Made by a program: the position numbers and the translations under genes. Shown piece after piece: positions 8,299 through 18,856 of a DNA stretch of 27,132 nt. The stretch comes from Pseudomonas sp. (GTDB taxonomy: Bacteria; Pseudomonadota; Gammaproteobacteria; Pseudomonadales; Pseudomonadaceae): contig NZ_JASLAW010000198.1 of NCBI RefSeq assembly GCF_030147005.1, positions 1 through 27,132 on the forward strand. Reading direction: 5' to 3'. The stretch's first letter is position 1, and the number at the start of each line of letters is the position of its first letter. The notes below the pieces were generated by a model. The model searched no databases, was not told the origin of the DNA, and saw only the letters and a list, made by a program, of their open reading frames with translations.

Positions 8299-8565
8299 TG
8301 TGGGAGCGGGCTTGCTCTAATGCCAGTCAGTTAAGACAGAACCGATCCCTGTGGCGAGGGAGCTTGCTCCCGTTGGACTGCGTAGCAGTCCCATTTTTGG
8401 GGCCGCTTCGCGCCCCAACGGGAGCAAGCTCCCTCGCCACAGGTCGCAGGTTTTTCTGCTTTAGCGCTTAACTGACCGGCATTAGGGCTTGCCCGCGAAA
8501 GCGCAGTGCCAGTCAGCAGAGATATCGACTGGTCCACCGCCTTCGCGAGCAAGCCCGCTCCCACA
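8299..8565. repeat. Nested REP/BIME-like palindrome cluster
   Basis: This stretch fills the gap between the binding-protein gene and yciK. Perfect 19-bp outer arms (8299-8317 and 8547-8565) enclose 16-bp arms (8319-8334 and 8468-8483, one mismatch). These in turn enclose 27-bp arms (8348-8374 and 8417-8443) that surround two small hairpins. Relative to the left copy at 1-130, 62 extra bases at 8489-8550 form another REP-type doublet. The transcript could fold into a large branched structure. It lies between convergent genes, so it may also act as a bidirectional terminator. Confidence 0.85.
8374..8488 (+). repeat. Direct repeat of window bases 1-115
   Basis: These 115 bases are identical to the first 115 bases of the window, in the same orientation, 8,373 bp away. 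The identity ends at CATTAGGGC; the left copy continues AAGCCCGC and the right copy TTGCCCGC. The repeat may extend further left, outside the window. Confidence 0.95.
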
Positions 8566-8588
8566 CTTTGGTGTGTGGTGTGTCAGGT

Positions 8589-9329
8589 TTACTGCGCGTC
8601 GAACGCCTGCCCATTGATGCCGGTACTGTCCGGCCCCATCAGGTACAGGTACACCGGCATGATTTCTTCCGGCGCCGGCCGTTCCATCGGGTTTTCTCCT
8701 GGGTACGCCTGGGCGCGCATACGGGTGCGTGTACCGCCCGGGTTGATGCTGTTGGCGCGCACGGCGGCCACATCTTCCAGCTCATCGGCCAGGGTTTGCA
8801 TCAAGCCTTCGGTTGCAAATTTAGACACGCCATAGGCGCCCCAATAAGCACGGCCCTTGCGCCCAACGCTGCTGGATGTGAATACCACCGAGGCATCCTG
8901 GGACAGCTTGAGCAGTGGCAGCAAGGTGCTGGTCAGCATGAACATTGCGTTGACGTTGACGTGCATCACCCGCATGAAATTCTCGCCGGACAACTGTTCG
9001 ACAGGTGTGCGCGGGCCGATGATCGAAGCGTTGTGCAGCAGACCGTCGAGGCGGCCGAAGGCCTTTTCGATCATCGCCGCCAGCTCATCGTATTGATGGG
9101 GCAGGGCGGTCTCCAGGTTGAGCGGGATCACCACCGGCTGCGGCTGGCCGGCCGCTTCGATCTCGTCATACACCTGAGCCAGGTTGGCTTCGGTCTTGCC
9201 CAGCAGCAGCACGGTGGCGCCGTGGGCCGCGTAGGTTTTCGCCGCAGCCGCGCCGATTCCGCTACCGGCACCGGTGACCAGGATGATTCGGCCCTTGAGC
9301 AGTTCTGGAGGTGCAGCGTAATCAAACAT
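8589..9329 (-). CDS. yciK: YciK-type short-chain dehydrogenase/reductase
   Basis: This 246-aa cytoplasmic SDR oxidoreductase has the NAD(P)-binding TGAGSGIG at residues 19-26 and an NAS motif. The catalytic Ser lies in TSSSVG and the YGVSK motif provides Tyr and Lys. The start MFDYAAPPELL at 9329 is preferred over the upstream ATG at 9344 because it matches YciK proteins and has GAGG six bases upstream. Its substrate is unknown in general for YciK. It is the last gene of the leftward ubiG-mupP-yciK cluster. Confidence 0.9.
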   Translation of the reverse strand: MFDYAAPPELLKGRIILVTGAGSGIGAAAAKTYAAHGATVLLLGKTEANLAQVYDEIEAAGQPQPVVIPLNLETALPHQYDELAAMIEKAFGRLDGLLHNASIIGPRTPVEQLSGENFMRVMHVNVNAMFMLTSTLLPLLKLSQDASVVFTSSSVGRKGRAYWGAYGVSKFATEGLMQTLADELEDVAAVRANSINPGGTRTRMRAQAYPGENPMERPAPEEIMPVYLYLMGPDSTGINGQAFDAQ

Positions 9330-9427
9330 AAATAGCCTCGACAAAATTCAACATGTTCAGCACTGGGCTTGAGAGCCGGGGAGCACCCACATTTGGATCT
9401 TCATTAGCCCGTAAGGGCGATGACGCA

Positions 9428-10099
9428 TCAGCAACTGCACAATGCGTTATCCAGTACCTTGCGCAGTTCCAACGGGTGGTCCACCACCACATCGGCGCCC
9501 CAATGGCGGGGGTTGTCGTCCGGGTGGATATAGCCGTAGGTGACCGCTGCGGTACGGGTGCCGGCATCGCGACCGGATTCGATATCACGCAAGTCATCAC
9601 CAACGAACAACACGCTGGCCGGGTCCAGGTCGAGCATCCTGCAGGCCAGGATCATCGGTTCCGGGTCCGGCTTGCTGTTTGTCACGTGGTCGGGGCAGAT
9701 CAGCACGGCCGAGCGTTCGGCCAGGCCCAGTCGCTGCATGATCGGCTCGGCAAAGCGCAGCGGTTTGTTGGTGACCACGCCCCAGATCAGCTTGGCTTTC
9801 TCGATGTCTTCCAGCAGTTCGGCCATCCCGTCGAACAGTGCGCTGTGAACCGCGCAGTCCTTGAGGTAGCGCTCGAGGAATTCCTGGCGCAGGTCTTCAA
9901 AGCCTGGCGACTCCGGGTCCATCGAGAAGGTCACGGCGACCATGGCGCGCGCGCCGCCGGAGATTTCATCGCGGATGTGCTGCGGGTTGACCGGTGGCAG
10001 GCCACGGTCGGCGCGCATCGCTTGGCAGATGGCGATAAAGTCCGGCGCGGTGTCCAGCAGCGTACCGTCCATATCGAAGAGAACCGCTCGCAACTTCAC
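9428..10099 (-). CDS. mupP: HAD-family N-acetylmuramic acid 6-phosphate phosphatase
   Basis: This 223-aa HAD phosphatase is Gph-like, with the nucleophile motif DMDGT (Asp9, Asp11), motif II VVTNKP, and acidic motif IV GDDLRDIESG. In Pseudomonas the HAD protein encoded next to ubiG has been identified as MupP. That enzyme dephosphorylates MurNAc-6-phosphate in the AnmK-MurU cell-wall recycling route, which bypasses de novo UDP-MurNAc synthesis and contributes to intrinsic fosfomycin resistance. The start is 4 bases downstream of the ubiG stop, supporting co-transcription. The assignment to MupP rather than generic phosphoglycolate phosphatase rests on position and size. Confidence 0.85.
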   Translation of the reverse strand: MKLRAVLFDMDGTLLDTAPDFIAICQAMRADRGLPPVNPQHIRDEISGGARAMVAVTFSMDPESPGFEDLRQEFLERYLKDCAVHSALFDGMAELLEDIEKAKLIWGVVTNKPLRFAEPIMQRLGLAERSAVLICPDHVTNSKPDPEPMILACRMLDLDPASVLFVGDDLRDIESGRDAGTRTAAVTYGYIHPDDNPRHWGADVVVDHPLELRKVLDNALCSC

Positions 10100-10103
10100 A
10101 GGC

Positions 10104-10802
10104 TTACTCCTCGCGCAGGGTCTGGATCATGTAGTTGACGTCAACGTCGCTGGCCAGCTTGTAGTGCTTGGTCAGTGGGTTGTAGGTCAGGCCGATGATG
10201 TCTTTGACGGTGAGGCCGGCTTGACGGCTCCAGGCACCCAGCTCGGACGGGCGGATAAATTTCTTGAAGTCATGGGTGCCGCGCGGCAACAGCTTCATGA
10301 TGTATTCGGCGCCGATGATCGCGAAAAGGTAAGCCTTGGGGTTGCGGTTGATGGTCGAGAAGAACACCTGGCCGCCGGGCTTGACCATGCGGAAACAGGC
10401 GCGGATTACCGAGGACGGGTCCGGTACGTGTTCGAGCATTTCCAGGCAGGTGACCACGTCGAACTGCTCGGGCATTTCCTCGGCCAGGGCTTCGGCGGTG
10501 ATCTGGCGGTATTCCACGCTCACGCCCGATTCCAGCTGGTGCAGTTGGGCCACGGCCAGCGGCGCCTCGCCCATGTCGATGCCCATTACGGTAGCGCCAC
10601 GCTGGGCCATGGCTTCGCTGAGGATGCCGCCGCCGCAACCCACATCCAGCACCTTCTTGCCGGCCAGGTTGACGCGTTCGTCAATCCAGTTGACCCGCAG
10701 CGGGTTGATGTCGTGCAGGGGCTTGAACTCGCTTTCACGGTCCCACCAGCGGTGAGCCAGGGCTTCGAATTTGGCGATTTCGGCGTGGTCGACGTTGCTC
10801 AT
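10104..10802 (-). CDS. ubiG: Ubiquinone biosynthesis O-methyltransferase UbiG
   Basis: This 232-aa SAM-dependent methyltransferase performs both O-methylations in ubiquinone synthesis. The N-terminus has the UbiG signature FEALAHRWWD and the SAM-binding motif is LDVGCGGG (52-59). The acidic residue after motif I lies in GIDM, and TCLEMLEHVP follows. The ATG at 10802 is chosen over 10904 because AGAGGA stands before it and it matches the family N-terminus. It is followed after 4 bases by mupP. Confidence 0.95.
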   Translation of the reverse strand: MSNVDHAEIAKFEALAHRWWDRESEFKPLHDINPLRVNWIDERVNLAGKKVLDVGCGGGILSEAMAQRGATVMGIDMGEAPLAVAQLHQLESGVSVEYRQITAEALAEEMPEQFDVVTCLEMLEHVPDPSSVIRACFRMVKPGGQVFFSTINRNPKAYLFAIIGAEYIMKLLPRGTHDFKKFIRPSELGAWSRQAGLTVKDIIGLTYNPLTKHYKLASDVDVNYMIQTLREE

Positions 10803-10866
10803 GGTGAATCCTCTGAATCTGATAAGTCGGTTTGTCGCGGCTGAACTCACGGGTTCAGCCGCGGCG

Positions 10867-12198
10867 TTATTCGCTGTGCCCGCTGATACGTTGGCCCCAG
10901 GCAATGGCCGTGGCGGTCAACTGTTGTTCATCCATGCGGGTCAATTGCCGGTCGTCAAGCAGTTGCTTGCCGGCGACCCAAAGGTGTTTCACGCAGTCGC
11001 GTCCGGTGGCATAGATAAGCTGTGAGACCGGATCGTAGATTGGTTGTTGCGCCAGGCCGGAAAGATCAAACGCCACGATATCCGCGGCTTTACCCACTTC
11101 CAGCGAGCCGATCTGATGTTCCAGGCCCATGGCCCTGGCCCCGTTGAGGGTCGCCATGCGCAGCGCGCGGTGGGCATCCAGTGCGGTCGCCGAACCGGCG
11201 ACCGCCTTGGCCAGCATCGCCGCCGTGCGGGTTTCGCCCAGCAAGTCCAGGTCATTGTTGCTGGCGGCGCCGTCGGTGCCGATGGCCACATTGACCCCAG
11301 CCTGCCACAAGCGCTCCACCGGGCAAAAGCCGCTGGCCAGTTTCAGGTTCGATTCCGGGCAATGGATGACGCTGGTGTTGCTTTCTACCAGCAAAGCCAG
11401 GTCGTCCTCGCTGATTTGGGTCATATGAACGGCCTGGAAGCGCGGGCCCAGCAAGCCAAGCCGACTCAGGCGGGCCACCGGCCGTTCGCCGGTCTGTTCG
11501 ACGGCTTGCTGCACTTCGAAGGCGGTTTCGTGCACGTGCATATGAATCGTGGCATCCAGCTCTTCGGCGATGATCCGGATCTTTTCCAGGTTGTCATCGT
11601 TGACGGTATAAGGCGCATGGGGGCCGAAAGCGATCTTGATGCGTGGATGATGCTTGAGGTCGCCAAACAGCTCGATGCCCTGGCGAATCGCCTCATCGGC
11701 GTTGCTGGCGCCTGGAATCGGGAAGTCGAGGATCGGAATGGCGATCTGCGCGCGCATGCCGCTGTTGTGCACGCAATCGCTGGCGACCTTGGGATAGAAA
11801 TACATGTCGGAAAAGCACGTGATGCCGCCCTTGAGCTGCTCGGCGATGGCCAGCTGGGTGCCATCGCGCACGAAGGCTTCATCGACCCACTTGGCCTCGG
11901 CGGGCCAGATGTGTTTTTCCAGCCAGGTCATCAGCGGCAGGTCATCGGCCAGGCCGCGAAACAGGCTCATCGCCGCATGCCCGTGGGCGTTGATCAGGCC
12001 CGGGCTGAGCAGCATGCCCGGCAGCTCGCGCACTTCGGTGGCCTTGAGCTTCATCGCCGCCGCCCGCGGCCCGATAAATACGATGCAGCCGTCGCGGATA
12101 CCCAGGCCGTGCTCCTTGAGCACTACGCCAGCAGGTTCGACGGGTACCAGCCAGGTTGGCAGGAGCAATAAGTCGAGCGGGGCGGCAGTGGGCGTCAT
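10867..12198 (-). CDS. mtaD: 5-methylthioadenosine/S-adenosylhomocysteine deaminase-type amidohydrolase
   Basis: This 443-aa metal-dependent amidohydrolase was formerly annotated as TRZ/ATZ family. Metal ligands are visible as HGH (72-74), the His of IHMHVHE, and GTDGAASNNDLDL near the C-terminal part; HCPESNLKLASG is also present. In Pseudomonas this enzyme deaminates methylthioadenosine to methylthioinosine in methionine salvage. It is divergent from mtnA, the isomerase of the same route, with a 109-bp gap. The ATG at 12198 has GGAAG upstream. Confidence 0.9.
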   Translation of the reverse strand: MTPTAAPLDLLLLPTWLVPVEPAGVVLKEHGLGIRDGCIVFIGPRAAAMKLKATEVRELPGMLLSPGLINAHGHAAMSLFRGLADDLPLMTWLEKHIWPAEAKWVDEAFVRDGTQLAIAEQLKGGITCFSDMYFYPKVASDCVHNSGMRAQIAIPILDFPIPGASNADEAIRQGIELFGDLKHHPRIKIAFGPHAPYTVNDDNLEKIRIIAEELDATIHMHVHETAFEVQQAVEQTGERPVARLSRLGLLGPRFQAVHMTQISEDDLALLVESNTSVIHCPESNLKLASGFCPVERLWQAGVNVAIGTDGAASNNDLDLLGETRTAAMLAKAVAGSATALDAHRALRMATLNGARAMGLEHQIGSLEVGKAADIVAFDLSGLAQQPIYDPVSQLIYATGRDCVKHLWVAGKQLLDDRQLTRMDEQQLTATAIAWGQRISGHSE

Positions 12199-12236
12199 CG
12201 CAGGCTTCTTCCTGGGCAGCTATAAAAGAAGGGCGA

Positions 12237-12274
12237 AGTATACCCGAGCGTCCTGGCTGGCGGATCGCTATAAT
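12237..12274. promoter_or_regulatory. Divergent mtaD/mtnA promoter region
   Basis: The 109-bp gap contains a perfect TATAAT (12269-12274) facing mtnA and a TATACT (12237-12242, minus strand) facing mtaD. Neither has a clear TTGACA at 16-18 bases, so both would be weak or activator-dependent. The two promoters would overlap, which could couple expression of the two methionine-salvage genes. Assignment is by -10 match only. Confidence 0.45.
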
Positions 12275-12307
12275 CGGCGGCTTTTGTTCATGAGTACGGG
12301 GTAAGGG

Positions 12308-13378
12308 ATGCGCGACCGACTGTTGGCTGCAGAGAAGGTGAAGGCCATCGAGTGGCGTGATGGCGTGCTGCACCTGCTCGATCAGCGTGCGCTGCCGGCT
12401 CGGGAAAGCTGGGTGGCCTGTTCGACCGTCGACCAGGTGGCCGCGGCCATTCGCGCAATGGTGGTACGCGGCGCATCGGCTATCGGCATCAGCGCGGCCT
12501 ACGGCCTGGTGCTGGCTGCCCGCGAGCGCATTGCTGAAGGCGGCGACTGGCAAGCGGCGTGGGAAGAAGACTACGCATTGCTGGCCGAAACTCGCCCCAC
12601 CGCATCGCATCTGTTCTGGGCGATGAAGTGCATGCGCGAGCGCCTCGACCGGCTCAAAAAACACGCCGACCCCTTGGCGGTACTGGAAGCCGAAGCCGTC
12701 GCCATCCATGCAAGCGACCGCGAAGCCAACCTGACCATGGCCCAGCTCGGTGTTGAGCTGATCCGCAAGCACCAGGGCAATGCCCAGGCGATCCTTACCC
12801 ATGGAAATGCGGGTGCCTTGGCCAGCGGTGGAGTGGGCACGGCCCTGGGGGTGATCCGCGCCGCGTTCCTGGAAGGCATGGTGGAGCAGGTTTATGTCAA
12901 CGAAACACGCCCGTGGCTGCAAGGTTCGCGCCTGACCGCCTGGGAGCTGGCCGGCGAAGGCATTGCGGTAACGGTCAATGCCGATTCGGCGGGGGCACAT
13001 ATCCTCAAGACCAAGGGCGTGACCTGGGTGATCGTCGGCGCGGACTGCATCGCGGCTAACGGCGACGTGATCAGCAAAATCGGCACCTACCAGTTGGCGG
13101 TGTGTGCGATGCACCATGGGGTGCGCTTTATGGTGGTAGCGCCGAGTTCCACCCTCGATCTGATGATGGCTACCGGCGATGACGTGGCACTGGAAGTGCG
13201 CGATCCCGCTGAGTTACTGGACGTTAATGGGCAGCGCCTGGAGGTCGCGGCCTTTAACCCGGTATTCGATGTAACGCCGGCTGATCTGATTGATGTGATC
13301 GTCACTGAAAAAGGCGTCGTAGAGCGTCCGGACACCGCCAAGCTGGCCAGGTTGATGTGCCGTAAGCGCCTGCATTGA
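12308..13378 (+). CDS. mtnA: S-methyl-5-thioribose-1-phosphate isomerase (MtnA) with altered active-site motifs
   Basis: This 356-aa protein belongs to the MtnA/eIF2B-like family, which converts methylthioribose-1-phosphate to methylthioribulose-1-phosphate in methionine salvage. It is full length and starts with the family N-terminus MRDRLLAAEKVKAIEW. Three signatures deviate. RGAPAIG is RGASAIG (Ser57). The catalytic-cysteine motif THCN is THGN (Gly166). GADRIA is GADCIA, with Asp246 kept and Cys247 in place of Arg. The reading frame has no stop or frameshift. It may be a weakened or inactive copy, or an enzyme with changed chemistry. A second mtnA elsewhere is possible and cannot be seen here. 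Confidence 0.9.
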   Translation: MRDRLLAAEKVKAIEWRDGVLHLLDQRALPARESWVACSTVDQVAAAIRAMVVRGASAIGISAAYGLVLAARERIAEGGDWQAAWEEDYALLAETRPTASHLFWAMKCMRERLDRLKKHADPLAVLEAEAVAIHASDREANLTMAQLGVELIRKHQGNAQAILTHGNAGALASGGVGTALGVIRAAFLEGMVEQVYVNETRPWLQGSRLTAWELAGEGIAVTVNADSAGAHILKTKGVTWVIVGADCIAANGDVISKIGTYQLAVCAMHHGVRFMVVAPSSTLDLMMATGDDVALEVRDPAELLDVNGQRLEVAAFNPVFDVTPADLIDVIVTEKGVVERPDTAKLARLMCRKRLH

Positions 13379-13801
13379 GGCCTTTGGCGGCTGCCGGATT
13401 GCTTTCGCAGCCAGCCCAGCCCCCCATCTGGATTTGTGGGCACATTCAAATGTGGGGGCTGGCTTGCTCGCGAATGCTCCTGTAAGTCAACAAAACTCTC
13501 GGATCCGCCCTCGAAAAACAGCGCTACCCCACCTCTGAGCCCCTCTCGTCCCCTTCAAGCCTGTCATTCCTCAAATTACTATCCTCCATGCGCATCAGGG
13601 GGATAGGTGCGTGGCGGCGATTGTGATAACATCCGGCGGTTTCCAGGGCCGCCCCAAGGGGTTGCCCATAACGTGCAGATCCGTGTCATAACTCGTTGAT
13701 TTGTCGTAAGTCGTTGTCAGGCACCGTGCCGGCAGCGGCGAGCTTCGTTCGTCCCATATGGATGTGACGAGGTTTCACCCGAAAAAGGAATCAGGCTTCT
13801 C
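13379..13801. other. mtnA-gyrA intergenic region
   Basis: This 423-bp gap holds a REP pair (13402-13474), then about 90 bases without visible structure. An imperfect inverted repeat, CTATCCTCC-N10-GGGGGATAG, follows at 13579-13606. A GATAAC -10-like hexamer (about 13626-13631) lacks a convincing -35. The final 100 bases before gyrA form its leader and end in AAGGAATCAGG. No ORF of convincing quality was seen. Confidence 0.6.
13402..13474. repeat. REP pair upstream of gyrA
   Basis: Two inverted REP arms face each other: TTTCGCAGCCAGCCCAGCCC on the left and TGTGGGGGCTGGCTTGCTCG on the right (13451-13470), about 25 bases apart. The left arm is diverged. They lie just after the mtnA stop and may serve as its transcript end. 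Confidence 0.75.
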
Positions 13802-16456
<2,655 letters not shown>

Positions 16457-16467
16457 GCGGACACACA

Positions 16468-16500
16468 GGGGGCGGATGAAGATTCGCCCCCTTGTTGTTT
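16468..16500 (+). terminator. Rho-independent terminator of gyrA
   Basis: A 10-bp stem GGGGGCGGAT / ATTCGCCCCC (one G-U pair) with a GAAG loop is followed by TTGTTGTTT. It begins 11 bases after the gyrA stop. Confidence 0.85.
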
Positions 16501-16527
16501 GTCCCCTTTGAAATATAACGCCGCCCC

Positions 16528-16629
16528 CTGTAGAAGCGAGCTTGCTCGCGAAAATCGCCAACGATAACGCGGGCTACCTGATGCGCCCTTGCGCTCTCGG
16601 GTTTTTCGCGAGCAAGCTCGCTCCTACAG
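16528..16629. repeat. REP pair between gyrA and serC
   Basis: Inverted arms of 27 bp with one mismatch, 16528-16554 and 16603-16629, share CTGTAG(A/G)AGCGAGCTTGC and GCGAAAA. They are separated by 48 bases. This is the common GAGCTTGCTCGCG type of REP in fluorescent pseudomonads. It sits only 38 bases before the serC start, so any serC promoter must overlap or precede it. Confidence 0.88.
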
Positions 16630-16667
16630 TGTTTGATTTCAGTCCCACCAGATCAGAGAGATTGGAT

Positions 16668-17753
16668 GTGAGCAAGAGAGCCTATAACTTCTGTGCCGGT
16701 CCCGCGGCGCTTCCTGAAGCAGTCCTGCAGCGCGCGCAGGCTGAACTCCTCGACTGGCATGGAAAAGGCCTCTCCGTGATGGAAATGAGCCATCGCAGCG
16801 ATGAGTTCGTGTCCATTGCCACCAAGGCCGAGCAGGATCTGCGCGACTTGCTGGGCATCCCCTCCAACTACAAAGTGCTGTTCCTGCAAGGCGGCGCCAG
16901 CCAGCAGTTCGCCCAGATCCCGTTGAACCTGCTGCCCGAAGGCGGCACCGCCGACTATATCGACACCGGTATCTGGGGGCAGAAGGCCATTGAAGAGGCC
17001 TCCCGCTACGGTCATGTCAACGTGGCAGGCACCGCCAAGCCTTATGACTACTTCGCTATTCCCGGTCAGAACGAATGGACGCTGTCGAAGGACGCGGCCT
17101 ACGTGCACTACGTCGCCAACGAAACCATCGGTGGCTTGCAATTTGACTGGGTGCCGCAAGTTGGCGATGTTCCGCTGGTATGCGACATGTCCTCGGACAT
17201 CCTCTCGCGCCCCATCGATGTGTCCAAGTACGGCATGATCTACGCCGGCGCGCAGAAAAACATCGGCCCGAGCGGCATCCTGGTCAACATCGTCCGTGAA
17301 GACCTGCTGGGTCGCGCCCGTTCGGTGTGCCCGACCATGCTCAACTACAAGGTCGCGGCCGATAATGGCTCGATGTACAACACTCCGCCGGCGTTCGCCT
17401 GGTACCTGTCCGGGCTGGTGTTCGAATGGCTCAAGGAGCAGGGCGGTGTGGCCGCCATGGGCAAGCTTAACGAAGTGAAGAAACGCACCCTGTACGACTT
17501 CATCGACGCCAGCGGCCTGTACAGCAATCCGATCAACGTCAGTGACCGCTCGTGGATGAACGTGCCGTTCCGCCTGGCTGACGACCGCCTGGACAAGCCA
17601 TTCCTGGCCGGCGCCGACGCGCGTGGCCTGTTGAACCTCAAAGGCCACCGTTCGGTCGGTGGCATGCGCGCCTCCATCTATAACGCTGTCGACATCCACG
17701 CGATCAACGCGCTGGTTGCCTACATGGCAGAGTTCGAAAAGGAACACGGCTAA
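16668..17753 (+). CDS. serC: Phosphoserine aminotransferase
   Basis: This 361-aa PLP enzyme converts 3-phosphohydroxypyruvate to phosphoserine and also serves vitamin B6 synthesis. The N-terminus RAYNFCAGPAALPE and PLP lysine Lys197 in GAQKNIGPSG are diagnostic. The GTG at 16668 is chosen because it matches the family N-terminus and length (E. coli 362 aa). The open frame upstream runs through the REP pair and is not coding. It overlaps pheA by one base (TAATG), so it leads the serC-pheA-hisC-tyrA::aroA-cmk cluster. Confidence 0.97.
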   Translation: MSKRAYNFCAGPAALPEAVLQRAQAELLDWHGKGLSVMEMSHRSDEFVSIATKAEQDLRDLLGIPSNYKVLFLQGGASQQFAQIPLNLLPEGGTADYIDTGIWGQKAIEEASRYGHVNVAGTAKPYDYFAIPGQNEWTLSKDAAYVHYVANETIGGLQFDWVPQVGDVPLVCDMSSDILSRPIDVSKYGMIYAGAQKNIGPSGILVNIVREDLLGRARSVCPTMLNYKVAADNGSMYNTPPAFAWYLSGLVFEWLKEQGGVAAMGKLNEVKKRTLYDFIDASGLYSNPINVSDRSWMNVPFRLADDRLDKPFLAGADARGLLNLKGHRSVGGMRASIYNAVDIHAINALVAYMAEFEKEHG

Positions 17754-18847
17754 TGTCTGAGCAAGAACTCAAGGCCCTGCGCGTACGCATCGACAGCCTG
17801 GACGAGAAAGTCCTCGAGCTGATCAGTGAGCGTGCGCGCTGCGCCCAGGAAGTGGCACGGGTGAAAATGGCATCCCTGGCTGAAGGCGAAGTACCGGTGT
17901 TCTACCGGCCTGAGCGAGAGGCCCAGGTGCTCAAGCGTGTGATGGAGCGTAATAAAGGCCCGCTGGGCAACGAGGAGATGGCGCGGTTGTTCCGTGAAAT
18001 CATGTCTTCATGCCTGGCGCTCGAGCAGCCACTGAAAGTGGCTTACCTCGGTCCGGAAGGCACCTTCACCCAGGCGGCGGCCATGAAACATTTTGGCCAC
18101 GCCGTGATCAGCAAACCGATGGCGGCGATCGACGAAGTGTTCCGCGAAGTGGCGGCCGGTGCGGTGAATTTTGGCGTGGTGCCGGTGGAAAACTCTACCG
18201 AAGGCGCAGTCAACCACACGCTGGACAGCTTCCTGGAACACGACATGGTGATCTGCGGCGAGGTCGAGCTGCGTATCCACCACCACCTGTTGGTGGGCGA
18301 GAACACCAAGACGGACAGCATCAGCCGTATCTATTCTCATGCCCAGTCCCTGGCCCAGTGCCGCAAGTGGCTGGACGCGCATTATCCGAATGTCGAGCGC
18401 GTGGCGGTCTCCAGCAATGCCGAGGCGGCCAAGCGCGTCAAGGGCGAGTGGAATTCGGCGGCAATCGCCGGCGATATGGCGGCGGGCCTGTACGGGCTGA
18501 TGCGCCTGGCCGAGAAAATCGAGGACCGTCCGGACAACTCCACGCGGTTCCTGATGATCGGTAGCCAGGAAGTGCCGCCCACTGGCGACGACAAGACGTC
18601 GATCATCGTCTCCATGAGCAACAAGCCTGGCGCGCTGCATGAACTGCTGGTGCCGTTCCACGACAACGGGATCGACCTGACGCGCATCGAGACACGTCCT
18701 TCGCGCAGCGGTAAATGGACCTACGTGTTCTTTATCGACTTTATCGGGCATCACCGCGACCCACTGGTTAAAAGTGTGCTGGAGAAAATCAGCCAGGAGG
18801 CCGTGGCACTCAAGGTGCTGGGCTCTTACCCGAAAGCGGTTTTGTGA
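17753..18847 (+). CDS. pheA: Bifunctional chorismate mutase / prephenate dehydratase (P-protein)
   Basis: This 364-aa cytoplasmic enzyme makes phenylpyruvate from chorismate. An AroQ chorismate mutase helix bundle spans about 1-90 (LRVRIDSLDEKVLELISERA). A prephenate dehydratase domain spans about 95-270 (YLGPEGTFTQAAA; NSTRFLMIG). The C-terminal ACT domain has GALHELL and ETRPSRSGKW for phenylalanine feedback. It starts on the last base of the serC stop, and hisC follows after 9 bases. No leader peptide or attenuator is seen upstream. Confidence 0.97.
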   Translation: MSEQELKALRVRIDSLDEKVLELISERARCAQEVARVKMASLAEGEVPVFYRPEREAQVLKRVMERNKGPLGNEEMARLFREIMSSCLALEQPLKVAYLGPEGTFTQAAAMKHFGHAVISKPMAAIDEVFREVAAGAVNFGVVPVENSTEGAVNHTLDSFLEHDMVICGEVELRIHHHLLVGENTKTDSISRIYSHAQSLAQCRKWLDAHYPNVERVAVSSNAEAAKRVKGEWNSAAIAGDMAAGLYGLMRLAEKIEDRPDNSTRFLMIGSQEVPPTGDDKTSIIVSMSNKPGALHELLVPFHDNGIDLTRIETRPSRSGKWTYVFFIDFIGHHRDPLVKSVLEKISQEAVALKVLGSYPKAVL

Positions 18848-18856
18848 GGCTTTAAC

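Noticed and set aside
8299..8565. CRISPR-like array of short repeats
   Set aside because: The repeats are inverted REP arms with unequal gaps, there are no regular spacers and no cas genes.
16542..16667. N-terminal extension of serC through the REP pair
   Set aside because: The added residues encode a REP palindrome; the family N-terminus starts at the GTG at 16668.
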